64,000 nucleotides of DNA, taken from SHZL01 sp963784425 (GTDB taxonomy: Bacteria; Pseudomonadota; Gammaproteobacteria; Xanthomonadales; SZUA-36). Shown piece by piece: positions 9,051 to 17,775 of the stretch. The notes under the pieces were generated by a model. That model saw nothing but the letters and a program-made list of their open reading frames with translations. It was not told the origin of the DNA and made no database searches. Every line of letters begins with the position of its first letter. Position 1 is the first letter of the stretch. The stretch covers positions 155,045 through 219,044 of the forward strand of contig CAWARM010000006.1 in the NCBI GenBank assembly GCA_963784425.1, in the 5' to 3' direction. The position numbers and the translations under genes are program-made.

Positions 9051-9761
9051 GTGAAAGGATGGATCAAGGTGGGTGCGGTGGCATTACTGGCAATGGTTTC
9101 GTCCATTGCGCTGGCGGGATTTTCCGGGACTGCGACGCTGACCTCGGATTATGACTACCGCGGAATATCCCAGACAGACAGCCATCCGGCGCTGCAGGGC
9201 AGCGTGTTGTACAACACGGATATTGGTTTCTATGCCTCGGCATGGGGATCCTCGCTGGATTGGGGTCCGGACAGTGACGCAAACGTCGAAATCGATTATT
9301 TCGGCGGGTTTACACGAGAGTTCGGCGATAGCGGGTTGAACTGGGATCTCGGCGTACTGGCTTACACTTATCCCGGTTTGAGCAGCGCCAATTTCGTCGA
9401 GTACTACGGCGGGTTGGTGTATGGAGGGTTCAATATCAAGGCGTCCTACTCGGATGACTTTGCCGGTGTGGGCGAGAGTGGTTGGTACATCAACGGCGGC
9501 TATACCTGGAAGTCGGCGGGTGGATTCAGCGCTTTTGTCTACGGGGGCTATAGTTTCGGCAATGCCTTTGATGCCAACACGGGTCCGGCCATAGGCTTTC
9601 CGGCGTACTGGAACTACGGCGTGGGCGTGGGCTATACCGCCGATCACCTGTATGTTGAGTTCAAGGGCGTCGGCACCGATCAGAAGGATCCATACAAGGT
9701 GAGCAGCGGCGTCTTTGCCAATGACCTTCGCGCATTGATCACGGTAACCGTGTCTTTTTGA
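9051..9761 (+). CDS. TorF-family putative outer-membrane porin (Gcw_chp family)
   Basis: About 236 residues from GTG 9051, chosen because AGGGA lies 8-13 bases upstream and translation then begins with a clean signal peptide (KGWIKVGAVALLAMVSSIALA). A TTG at 9009 would add an unlikely 14-residue leader. The mature part has amphipathic beta strands typical of the TorF/Gcw_chp family (TATLTSDYDYRGISQTD, the conserved N-terminal strand with the DYxYRGxSQT signature) and ends in aromatic Phe (ITVTVSF), as outer-membrane barrels do. The likely role is uptake of a nitrogenous compound, judged from the sigma-54 promoter and neighbours. Confidence 0.82.
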   Translation: MKGWIKVGAVALLAMVSSIALAGFSGTATLTSDYDYRGISQTDSHPALQGSVLYNTDIGFYASAWGSSLDWGPDSDANVEIDYFGGFTREFGDSGLNWDLGVLAYTYPGLSSANFVEYYGGLVYGGFNIKASYSDDFAGVGESGWYINGGYTWKSAGGFSAFVYGGYSFGNAFDANTGPAIGFPAYWNYGVGVGYTADHLYVEFKGVGTDQKDPYKVSSGVFANDLRALITVTVSF

Positions 9762-9822
9762 AATCCGCCCAACAAAGTTGAAATTCAACTGGAATTGATA
9801 CCCGAACGTTCAATATAATAGA

Positions 9823-9852
9823 CGGCTGTGATCTCACCAGCCGTTTGTTATT
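9823..9852 (+). terminator. Possible weak terminator / leader hairpin
   Basis: Stem CGGCTG (9823-9828) pairs with CAGCCG (9838-9843), followed by TTTGTTATT. It lies just before the aminotransferase SD, so it could end the porin transcript or lie in the aminotransferase leader. A TATAAT (9814-9819) sits just upstream without a clear -35. Confidence 0.35.
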
Positions 9853-9864
9853 GAGGACTTGTCC

Positions 9865-11187
9865 ATGACTGTTTCCGCCGCCGCACTGAATGCCTACTGG
9901 ATGCCGTTCACGGCTAATCGTGATTTCAAGAAAAAACCCCGCATCATCGTCGGTGCTGCAGGCCACTATTACCAGACCGATGACGGGCGCAAGGTCTACG
10001 ATACGTTTTCCGGCCTGTGGACGTGTGGGCTTGGGCACTGCCATCCGAAAATCGTCGAAGCAGTGCAAAAGCAGGTAGCGACGCTGGACTATGCCATGGG
10101 CTTCCAGGCCGGGCACGACAAGGTTTTTGAACTGGCGGAAAAGGTCGTCGCGCTGGCGCCGGAACCGTTCAAACAGATTTTCTTCACCAATTCCGGTTCG
10201 GAATCCGTTGATACGGCGTTGAAAATTGCGCTGGCGTACCACCGCTCCAAAGGTGAGGGTCACCGCACCCGCCTGATCGGGCGCGAGCGCGGCTACCATG
10301 GCGTGAATTTCGGCGGCATGTCGGTGGGTGGTATGTCGCCCAATCGCAGGGCGTTTGGCTCCAGCCTGTTAGGAGCTGTAGACCACATGCGCCACACCTG
10401 GGACCTTGAGCACGGTGCGTTTTCACGTGGTCAGCCGCAGTGGGGCGCGCACCTGGCCGATGACCTGGAGCGCCTGGCAGCTCTGCATGATGGTGGCAAC
10501 ATCGCCGCGGTCATTGTCGAGCCGGTCGCCGGTTCCACCGGAGTATTGCCGCCACCTGTGGGCTACCTTGAGAAACTGCGCGCCATTTGTGACAAGTACG
10601 GCATCCTGCTCATATTTGATGAAGTCATCACCGCCTTCGGCCGGGTGGGCGATGCATTCGGCGCCCAGCGCTTTGGGGTCAACCCGGACATCATCACCAT
10701 GGCCAAGGGCCTGACCAATGGCGTTATTCCCATGGGCGCCGTCATGGTGCAGGAGCATGTGTACCAGGCATTCATGCAGGGACCTGAATCGGCCATTGAA
10801 CTGTTTCACGGCTACACCTATTCGGGCCATCCCGTGGCTGCCGCGGCCGGTATTGCCACCATGGGCGTTTACGCAGAAGAAGGCACGTTTGCACAGTCGC
10901 GTTCGCTTGAAGGTCATTTCGAAAACGTGTTGCATTCGCTGGCTGATCACCCGTTGGTCAAGGACGTACGCAACTTTGGCTTGATGGGCGCAGTGGAGCT
11001 CGAATCCCGGGCCGGAGCGCCCGGTGCACGCGGGCTCGAGGTTCACAAGAAATGTTTCTGGGAAGAAGACATGATGATTCGCAATGGTGCGGATACGCTG
11101 CAGTTCTCACCCTTCCTGAATTCGAAACCGGATGACCTGGCCATGATGGTGGAAAAGATTCGCCGCGTGCTGGATGGCTTGCAATAA
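9865..11187 (+). CDS. Omega-amino acid (beta-alanine):pyruvate aminotransferase
   Basis: 440 residues from ATG 9865 (GAGGA SD, 7-base spacing; preferred over TTG 9859). Class III PLP aminotransferase. N-terminal AYWMPFTANRDFKKKPRI is characteristic of beta-alanine:pyruvate transaminases. Further motifs are FTNSGSESVDTALKIA, RERGYHGVNFGGMSVGG, LIFDEVITAFGRVG and the PLP-lysine region TMAKGLTNGVIPMG. It transfers an omega-amino group to pyruvate, giving alanine. With MmsA 21 bp downstream it forms the expected beta-alanine to malonate semialdehyde to acetyl-CoA route. Confidence 0.9.
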   Translation: MTVSAAALNAYWMPFTANRDFKKKPRIIVGAAGHYYQTDDGRKVYDTFSGLWTCGLGHCHPKIVEAVQKQVATLDYAMGFQAGHDKVFELAEKVVALAPEPFKQIFFTNSGSESVDTALKIALAYHRSKGEGHRTRLIGRERGYHGVNFGGMSVGGMSPNRRAFGSSLLGAVDHMRHTWDLEHGAFSRGQPQWGAHLADDLERLAALHDGGNIAAVIVEPVAGSTGVLPPPVGYLEKLRAICDKYGILLIFDEVITAFGRVGDAFGAQRFGVNPDIITMAKGLTNGVIPMGAVMVQEHVYQAFMQGPESAIELFHGYTYSGHPVAAAAGIATMGVYAEEGTFAQSRSLEGHFENVLHSLADHPLVKDVRNFGLMGAVELESRAGAPGARGLEVHKKCFWEEDMMIRNGADTLQFSPFLNSKPDDLAMMVEKIRRVLDGLQ

Positions 11188-11208
11188 ACCGCCGCAGAGG
11201 ATGACACC

Positions 11209-12738
11209 ATGAATACGAAAGCTGCACATGCCCTATCGACTGTCGAGATGGTGGGGCATTTCATCAATGGCCGGCAGGTGGCCGGAGCGGGGCGCAGCCA
11301 GGATGTCTTCAACCCCGCAACTGGACAAGTGGTCCGGCAGGTGGTGCTGGCCAGCAAAGCTACGGTCGAGGAGGCCATCGCTGCTGCGGCAGCGGCATTT
11401 CCGGAATGGCGCAACACGCCGCCGCTGAAGCGGGCGCGCATCATGTTCCGCTTCAAGGAATTACTTGAGCAGAATGCCGACCGCGTGGCGGCCCTGATCA
11501 CCGAGGAGCACGGCAAGGTGCTGAACGATGCGCACGGAGAATTCATGCGCGGAGTGGAGATTGTTGAATATGCCTGTGGTGCACCGCAATTGCTCAAGGG
11601 CGAGCACAGCAAGAACGTAGGCCCCGCCATCGACAGCTGGAGTGAATTCCAGCCGCTGGGAGTGGTTGCTGGTATTACCCCATTCAATTTCCCGGCCATG
11701 GTGCCCATGTGGATGTACCCCATGGCCATCGTGTGTGGCAATACCTTCGTGCTCAAGCCGTCCGAGCGTGATCCTTCAGCGTCCCTGTTGATTGCCGCCC
11801 TGTTGCAGGAAGCCGGCCTGCCCGATGGCGTGTTCAACGTGGTCAACGGCGACAAGGAAGCGGTTGACACCTTGCTGCATGACAGCCGGGTGCAGGCCGT
11901 TTCATTTGTCGGCTCAACCCCGGTGGCCGAATACATTTACCGCACCGGTACAGCGAATGGCAAACGGGTACAGGCACTGGGCGGGGCCAAGAACCACGCC
12001 ATCGTGATGCCGGACGCGGACATGGACAATACGGTTTCAGCCCTGATGGGCGCAGCCTATGGTTCCTGTGGTGAACGCTGCATGGCCATCTCGGTGGTGG
12101 TTGCCGTGGGCGAGGAAACGGCCGACACGCTGGTGGGAAAACTCAAGCTGCAGCTTGCCGGGATGAAAGTAGGTGCCGGTTGCGATAACAGCAACGACAT
12201 GGGTCCGCTGATCACCAGGCCGCACTGTGACAAAGTCCGGGGCTACGTTGATCTTGGCGTGGAGGAAGGCGCGGAGCTCGTGGTCGATGGCCGTGGACTG
12301 AGTGTGCCCGGAAACGAGAGCGGATTTTTCCTCGGCGCCACCTTGTTTGACCGGGTTCGCCCCAACATGAAGATTTACCGCGACGAAATTTTTGGCCCCG
12401 TGCTGTGCGTGGTCCGGGTCAACAGCATGCAGGCTGCCATGGACCTGATTGACGACCATGAATACGGCAACGGCACCTGCATCTTCACCCGCGATGGAGA
12501 GGCAGCCCGTTATTTCAGCGATAACATCCGGGTGGGCATGGTGGGCATCAACGTGCCGTTACCCGTACCGGTGGCCTATCACAGTTTTGGCGGCTGGAAG
12601 CGCTCGCTGTTTGGCGACCTGTCTGCCTATGGCCCCGATTCCATCCGCTTTTACACTCGGCGCAAGACCATTACGCAACGCTGGCCATCTGGCGGCGTGC
12701 GGGAAAAGGCGAAGTATACGTTTCCGAGTAATAGTTAG
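11209..12738 (+). CDS. mmsA: CoA-acylating methylmalonate/malonate-semialdehyde dehydrogenase
   Basis: 509 residues, full length. ALDH-superfamily motifs are GVVAGITPFNFPAMVPMW, LKPSERDPSA, FVGSTPVAEYIY, LGGAKNHAIVMPDAD and the catalytic-Cys region SCGERCMA; the C-terminus has IFGPVLCVVRV. The SCGERCMAIS context and the MVPMWMYP segment are typical of MmsA rather than other ALDHs. It converts malonate or methylmalonate semialdehyde to acetyl- or propionyl-CoA with NAD and CoA. Paired with the upstream aminotransferase. The last 4 bp overlap the convergent PduO-like gene. Confidence 0.93.
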   Translation: MNTKAAHALSTVEMVGHFINGRQVAGAGRSQDVFNPATGQVVRQVVLASKATVEEAIAAAAAAFPEWRNTPPLKRARIMFRFKELLEQNADRVAALITEEHGKVLNDAHGEFMRGVEIVEYACGAPQLLKGEHSKNVGPAIDSWSEFQPLGVVAGITPFNFPAMVPMWMYPMAIVCGNTFVLKPSERDPSASLLIAALLQEAGLPDGVFNVVNGDKEAVDTLLHDSRVQAVSFVGSTPVAEYIYRTGTANGKRVQALGGAKNHAIVMPDADMDNTVSALMGAAYGSCGERCMAISVVVAVGEETADTLVGKLKLQLAGMKVGAGCDNSNDMGPLITRPHCDKVRGYVDLGVEEGAELVVDGRGLSVPGNESGFFLGATLFDRVRPNMKIYRDEIFGPVLCVVRVNSMQAAMDLIDDHEYGNGTCIFTRDGEAARYFSDNIRVGMVGINVPLPVPVAYHSFGGWKRSLFGDLSAYGPDSIRFYTRRKTITQRWPSGGVREKAKYTFPSNS

Positions 12739-13285
12739 CGCTTATCCCCATGCACCCACAGTACTTCCGCCCCGCCATCGGCACGGGCCAGCACACGGGC
12801 GATGACAAACAGGAAATCGGACAAGCGGTTCAGGTAGCGTATTGAGGCTGGATTTATGTCTTGCTCATGTGCAAGGCTGATGACACGCCGTTCCGCGCGA
12901 CGGGCGATGGTGCGGGCGAGGTGGCAGCGCGCTGCCGCTTCTGAACCGCCCGGCAGGATGAAGTCCTTGAGCGGTGGCAAGTCGTCGTTGAAACTGTCGA
13001 GATCGCGTTCCAGCGCGTCAACATAGGCATCCGGAATCAGCGTGGTGCCGGGCATGCACAGCTCGCCGCCGAGGTCGAACAACTCGTGTTGGATTCGCAC
13101 CAGGCAGTTGCGAATGTTTTGGCCAGGTCCGCCATGAGCAGGAAACCCACGGCACTGTTGAGTTCGTCCACGGTGCCATAGGCTTCAACCCGCAGGTCGT
13201 CCTTGCTTACGCGCGAACCGTCACCCAGGCCTGTGCTACCCGAGTCGCCGGTGCGCGTATAGATTTTTGACAAACGATTTCCCAT
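12735..13285 (-). CDS. PduO-type cob(I)yrinic acid a,c-diamide adenosyltransferase, one frame break
   Basis: The N-terminal part has KIYTRTGDSGSTGLGDGSRV and AYGTVDELNSAVGF, the ATP-binding signature of PduO/CobA2 adenosyltransferases. The C-terminal part has FILPGGSEAAARCHLARTIARRAER and LNRLSDFLFVIARV, the conserved helices. They are in different frames: after ADLAK the correct sequence resumes as IRNCLVRIQHELFDLGGEL, consistent with one A missing from a homopolymer near 13108-13115. The enzyme makes adenosylcobalamin, needed for example by methylmalonyl-CoA mutase acting on propionyl-CoA. Confidence 0.88.
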
Positions 13286-13311
13286 GACGGGATTGTAACT
13301 TAAGTGAGATT

Positions 13312-13357
13312 GGGGTCAGAGAACCATTTCCCAAAAGGGAAAAGGTTCTCTGACCCC
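13312..13357. repeat. GGGGTCAG-type palindromic repeat
   Basis: A 46-bp near-perfect hairpin: outer arms GGGGTCAGAGAACC and GGTTCTCTGACCCC, inner arms TTTCCC/GGGAAA, loop AAAA. It lies in the 104-bp gap between two minus-strand genes. The GGGGTCAG...CTGACCCC ends resemble REP sequences that move with RAYT/IS200-like transposases (family resemblance only; no transposase is nearby). Confidence 0.75.
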
Positions 13358-13389
13358 TGCTGCTACCTGATGGGATTGTACGAGGTTTA

Positions 13390-14127
13390 CTACCAACGCA
13401 AGTAGATATGCGAGCGCTCGTTCAGTGCGCTGCGCAGGATTTCCCAGTTCGGGATAATCCTTTCCAGCAGGCGGTAGAACGCCGCGCTGTGGTTGTGCTC
13501 GCGCAGATGGCATAACTCGTGGGCAATGACGTAGTCGATGTATTGTGGCGGCGCTTTCATCAGCAAGGGATTCAGCGTGATCAGTCCGGTGGTTGCACAG
13601 GTGCCCCAGCTGCGTTTCATGCGGCGCAGGTGCAATTGGAAATGAACCCCCCGCAGCCAGCGGGTGCTGGAAGCAATAAGGTCCATACGCTGGGAAAAAT
13701 AGTCCTGGGCCTGTTTGCGGTACCAGGCCAGCAAGGCGTCCCGCACTGGATCCTCGCCCCATTCACGCACATGGACCTCGATCCGGTCCGTGCGCAGGAT
13801 TACCTGCGGCCGGATGGTTGGGTCACGATGGATGTCAAGGGTATAACTGCGTCCAAGGTAACAGTGCGATGCCCCCTGGCGGTAGCGCGTCGGGGTAATA
13901 CCCCTGAAGTGCTCGCGTACCTGCTGGCGCAGTTCCACGATCTGGTCATGCATGCCGGACAAAACGAGGTGGATGGTCTTGGTGCTGCTGCGCAGAGGCG
14001 CGGTTACCTGCATGCGCCCATTGTCTTCAAATCGTACGAGAATGTTGCGCCGGACAGATTTTTTGCGTACGAGATCAAAGGCAATTTCCCTGCCTTCAAG
14101 ATTAAAACGCTCTGTTTTCAATAACAT
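13390..14127 (-). CDS. YgjP/DUF45-type zinc metallopeptidase
   Basis: Start chosen at ATG 14127 (GGAG eight bases upstream; protein begins LLKTERFNLEGREI) rather than the longer ORF. The catalytic motif VIAHELCHLREHNHS gives HExxH plus the third His, and W-G-TC / ITLNPLLMKAPPQYIDYV precede it, as in the SprT-like DUF45 family. About 246 residues, standard length. Family members are poorly characterised cytosolic metallopeptidases. It stands alone, downstream of an AT-rich 249-bp gap (14128-14376) in which I see no gene. Confidence 0.85.
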   Translation of the reverse strand: MLLKTERFNLEGREIAFDLVRKKSVRRNILVRFEDNGRMQVTAPLRSSTKTIHLVLSGMHDQIVELRQQVREHFRGITPTRYRQGASHCYLGRSYTLDIHRDPTIRPQVILRTDRIEVHVREWGEDPVRDALLAWYRKQAQDYFSQRMDLIASSTRWLRGVHFQLHLRRMKRSWGTCATTGLITLNPLLMKAPPQYIDYVIAHELCHLREHNHSAAFYRLLERIIPNWEILRSALNERSHIYLRW

Positions 14128-14376
14128 ACGTAGAGCTCCGGCAGATTGCCAGCAAATCGCTACCACTTCGTCCCGGCTCCAGGAGAGCCGCCAGCGCCGC
14201 AAGAGTGACCAGGTATTGACGTAAATTATTTATATAGTACTTTCGCGTGCAATGAAAGCCCGTGCCCAAGAAAATATGAAAAAAAATCAAAATAGTCGTA
14301 TTGATGCAAAATCAAGATGCAATGCAGTACTATCTGGGCTCTGGAATTCAACCTGCTCACACCGGAGAGACTGCCC

Positions 14377-14799
14377 ATGAACCTCAAAAAACTGATGCAC
14401 ACAGATGCCGGCTGGGGAATGACCGCCTTACGGATTGTCACCGGAATTGTTTTTATGGGTCACGGCGCGCCCAAATGGGGCTTAAAAGGCGAGGGAACAT
14501 TTGATGGCACGGTTGAGTTCATTGCCAGCATCGGCTTTCCCGTGCCCGCGGTGGGTGCTTTCCTTGTGGCCAGCTTTGAGCTCGTTGGCGGCGCTTGCCT
14601 GGTGATCGGGCTGCTCACCCGGTTCTGGAGCGCCGGGCTGGCTTTTGCCATGCTGGTCGCCACCGTCCTGGTCCATCTTCCGAACGGAATGTTTGGCGAC
14701 GGCGGTTACCAGTGGGCGCTGCTGCTCATGGTCGCCTCGCTGGCGCTATTGACCGAAGGCGCGGGCAAGGCCTCGCTGGACCAGGCACTCAGCCACTAG
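14377..14799 (+). CDS. DoxX-family membrane protein
   Basis: 140 residues from ATG 14377 (CCGGAGAG SD, 8-base spacing). Four hydrophobic segments: WGMTALRIVTGIVFMGHGAPK with the family's G-H-G-x-x-K feature, VGAFLVASFELVGGACLVIGL, SAGLAFAMLVATVLVHL and WALLLMVASLALLTEG. DoxX/DoxD-like proteins are small inner-membrane proteins with proposed redox-related roles. Monocistronic as far as can be seen; it converges with the DUF885 gene. Confidence 0.87.
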   Translation: MNLKKLMHTDAGWGMTALRIVTGIVFMGHGAPKWGLKGEGTFDGTVEFIASIGFPVPAVGAFLVASFELVGGACLVIGLLTRFWSAGLAFAMLVATVLVHLPNGMFGDGGYQWALLLMVASLALLTEGAGKASLDQALSH

Positions 14800-14816
14800 G
14801 GCCGCGCCCGCAGCCG

Positions 14817-16568
14817 CTAAAGCCCGGGCTGTACGAACTCGTCTAATACCACCTGCCGCAGGATTTCCGGTGGCAGCAAACCCTGCGCCAGCAGGAAATC
14901 GTGGTATTCACGCTGATTGAACCTGTCCCGCATGCGCAATTCGACCTCGGTGCGTAACGACATCAGGTTGATATAGCCAACGTAATAAGAGGTCGCCTGG
15001 CCGGGGGCGCGAAAGGTATACCGGTCCACTTCCTGCACTGCCATGGGGTGGGACAGCCCCACGTCCTTGATGATGAAATCCAGTGCTTGTTCCGGCTCGA
15101 TCAGGCCCAGGTTTAGCATGGGATCAAGAAACGCCCGGGCCGCGCGCATCAGGCGTTGCCTCAACCCGAACAATTGCGCTTCCAGCGGCAGGTATTGTTG
15201 CACCATGGCCTCGGAATACAGGCCCCAGCCCTCGACGTTGGCACTGTTGAATGCATAAATCGCCCGCGCTTCGGAAACACCGTTTTCCAGCATGGCGGCA
15301 AACTGCATTTCATGCCCGGGGCGGGCTTCGTGCGCGGTCAGTGACCAGGTGGACGCCGGGCTGCCGAAATCGGTCATGGGTTCCCCGCTTTCGTCCGTTG
15401 GATTTTTGGTAACCAGCACGAATTCGCCCGGTTGCCCGGTATTGCCGATCAGTTGGGGAGGGCTCATGAACGGCGCCGGTACTGCAGCGGATTCGGCCTC
15501 GGTAGCGAGGCGGATGACGGCATCGACATCCGGCAGGCTGACGAGGTCATTGTCGCGGATGATTTTCTCGATATCCTTCAGGCGTTGTTTGTATACGGTC
15601 AGAATCGTGTCTTCAGGCATCTGTTCCTTGCTCAACTCCTTGAGTACATCGCGATAATCGGCAGAGGCATAGCCATTTTTCAGGGCGATCTGGGCGGCAA
15701 TGGACTTCATCTGGAACTGGATGTCCGCAAAGCCCAGTTGGGCAGTGCGGATCAATTGGTGCGGGTCCATGTCTACACCGAAATTTTTCAGATTATCGGC
15801 ATAAAGTTCTTCCGGCAAACGGAACTCATCCCGCGCCCTGGGCGTGAGCTCCTGCTTCAACCAGGCAGCATACTCATCCAGTTGCGCGTCGAGCACGGCC
15901 AGGGGTTCCTGCCAGCCTTCCAGTTTTGCATCGGTAAATACCTGCTGCAATCCTTCGCGGTACCTTGCAACATTCGCCAGATCTTTTTCCAGTTGGACAC
16001 GATAGGGTCCCAGCAGGCCGGGCCGGTCAAACTCTTCCATGGTGCGCTCGCGCGCGAGTTGGGTAATGGGCACAGTCCCTTTTGCCTGACCGGTGTATTT
16101 CTGCAGGCGTTCCAACGCCGCCGGGAAACGCGCCGGATCGTTGCGCGGATCGAGCAAGCCCTGGAATCCGAAGTAAATCGTCTGCGAGAGGTTGTAATAG
16201 GGCAGCACGTATTTCTGGTTGAGTTCCGCGGTGTGGTAGGAGTCACGCAGTGACTTGATCAGGATGTCGATATCCTGCACCACGCGCGGGTTTTCGGTGG
16301 TTTTTTTGCGCTCTTCGAGCGTCTGGATCAACTGCAGGGTATCGGCTTGCGAGCGCTCGTACAGGTCGGCTTTGAGGTCGATGATCCCGGTATCCGCCGC
16401 CACAATGCCCAATGCGGAAACGGGCTCCGGCAGAAACTTCGCCTGGGCCTGCATGACCATGTCGGTGTTCACGTTGCTTTCTTCCACCCATGGCTCGGCC
16501 GCCAGCAGCAGGGGTGAAGCACACAGCAGAATCAGGGCAAGCGGGATTTTCGGCGAGTAAGTTTTCAT
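14817..16568 (-). CDS. DUF885-family secreted protein (putative metal-dependent hydrolase)
   Basis: 583 residues with an N-terminal signal peptide (PLALILLCASPLLLAAEP). Family features include PYYNLSQTIYFGFQG, LTAHEARPGHEMQFAAM (conserved H-E-x5-H-E segment, the presumed metal site), NVEGWGLYSEAM and RAFLDPMLNLGL. DUF885 proteins share remote similarity with zinc carboxypeptidase-like folds; the substrate is unknown. Probably periplasmic. Confidence 0.85.
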   Translation of the reverse strand: MKTYSPKIPLALILLCASPLLLAAEPWVEESNVNTDMVMQAQAKFLPEPVSALGIVAADTGIIDLKADLYERSQADTLQLIQTLEERKKTTENPRVVQDIDILIKSLRDSYHTAELNQKYVLPYYNLSQTIYFGFQGLLDPRNDPARFPAALERLQKYTGQAKGTVPITQLARERTMEEFDRPGLLGPYRVQLEKDLANVARYREGLQQVFTDAKLEGWQEPLAVLDAQLDEYAAWLKQELTPRARDEFRLPEELYADNLKNFGVDMDPHQLIRTAQLGFADIQFQMKSIAAQIALKNGYASADYRDVLKELSKEQMPEDTILTVYKQRLKDIEKIIRDNDLVSLPDVDAVIRLATEAESAAVPAPFMSPPQLIGNTGQPGEFVLVTKNPTDESGEPMTDFGSPASTWSLTAHEARPGHEMQFAAMLENGVSEARAIYAFNSANVEGWGLYSEAMVQQYLPLEAQLFGLRQRLMRAARAFLDPMLNLGLIEPEQALDFIIKDVGLSHPMAVQEVDRYTFRAPGQATSYYVGYINLMSLRTEVELRMRDRFNQREYHDFLLAQGLLPPEILRQVVLDEFVQPGL

Positions 16569-16654
16569 GTGGCTGGCATCCGGAAATAATGTGTGCTAAC
16601 GGTACCGGAACCGGGCGGTTGCCGCCCATGGCAGAAGTCACGAGCAAGTTCTGG

Positions 16655-17711
16655 TCAGGACAGCGTAAACGACTCGGATTGTTCCAGCGACAGCAGGTAC
16701 TTTTTGCGCCACAGGCCGCCACCGTAGCCGGTGAGTTCGCCGCTGCTGCCGACCACGCGATGGCAGGGCACGATGATGGAAATGCGGTTGTCGCCATTGG
16801 CGCGGCCCACGGCGCGGACTGCTTTGGGTTGACCCACGCGCTGGGCAATATCGGCGTAACTGCGCATCTGCCCGTAGGGTATTTCCAGCAAGGCTTGCCA
16901 CACCTGCTCCTGGAAGGCTGTGCCGCTGATCTGCAGGGGCAGGGAGAATGTCCCTCAGACTGCCTACGAAATAGGCGTCCATTTCGGACTGCACGGAATG
17001 CATCAGTGGATGTTCACCCGGTAGAAAAACCCTCCCCAGTTCCGTGCGCAGGCGCTTGAGCTGGGTGTCCAGCATGCGCCGCTCGGCAAATTCCAGCAGG
17101 TACAGGCCGCGATCGGAAACGCCCATGATCATGGAACCCAGCGGCGTTGCCAGCCGGTTTATCCAGATGCACGATTCCCGGTCCACTTCAGTAGGCGGAT
17201 GCCCGAATACCTGGGAAAATGCCTCGCGAAAGCCACTCTCCGATTCATACCCGGAATCAACGATGGCGGTCGCCACCGGCGCTCCGGACTGGATCTGGCG
17301 CAAGGCAGTGCCGAGACGCCGCAAGCGGCTGTAGGCATGAAAAGTCAGGCCGTGATGGGTAATGAACCAGCGCCGCACCGTGGATGGATCGATGTCCAGT
17401 TGCCTGATGTCCTGGTCCTGCCAGCGTTTGGAGGGGTCCGCATCAACCGCCTCCATCAGCCGTGGCAGCCAGTCCGGGTCACCATCCCCGGCATGCAACG
17501 GCTTGCAGCGCCTGCAAGGGCGAAACCCGGCGGCCAGGGCCTCACGCGCCGTGGCGAAGAAATCAATATTGGCGGCGTTGGGCGTGCGGGCGGTGCAACT
17601 CGGCCGGCAGAATATACCGGTGGTTTTGACCGCCGTGAAAAATATGCCGTCAAAGCCGGGATCATTGTCCTGCATGGCTTTGAGCATGGTTTCGCGTGGA
17701 GGTAGTGTCAC
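16655..17711 (-). CDS. ada: Ada-type bifunctional regulator / O6-methylguanine-DNA methyltransferase, one frame break
   Basis: Order of domains: Ada zinc domain (GIFFTAVKTTGIFCRPSC...CRRC, with the methyl-accepting Cys), AraC-type HTH (DIDPSTVRRWFITHHGLTF; ESGFREAFSQVFGHPP), then MGMT domain with the acceptor site IIVPCHRVVGSSG. The frame changes near 16945: one frame reads SLRDILPAPADQ, the other resumes as FSLPLQISGTAFQEQVWQALL, so one base is extra or missing. GTG 17711 is preferred as the start because homologues begin TLPxRxxML. A 52-bp repeat lies immediately upstream. Role: adaptive response to alkylation damage. Confidence 0.88.
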
Positions 17712-17715
17712 ACGG

Positions 17716-17767
17716 AGAATGTAAAACAATAAAGGCCGGGACGCCACCGGAATCCGGGCGTGCAATT
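17716..17767. repeat. 52-bp palindromic repeat, copy 1
   Basis: Core CCGGGACGCCACCGGAATCCGG folds on itself; flanks AGAATGTAAAACAATAA and GCGTGCAATT are also shared with the copy at 20786. About 45 of 52 positions are identical. It sits between the ada start and the end of the glycosyltransferase gene. Confidence 0.75.
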
Positions 17768-17775
17768 GACAGTGG

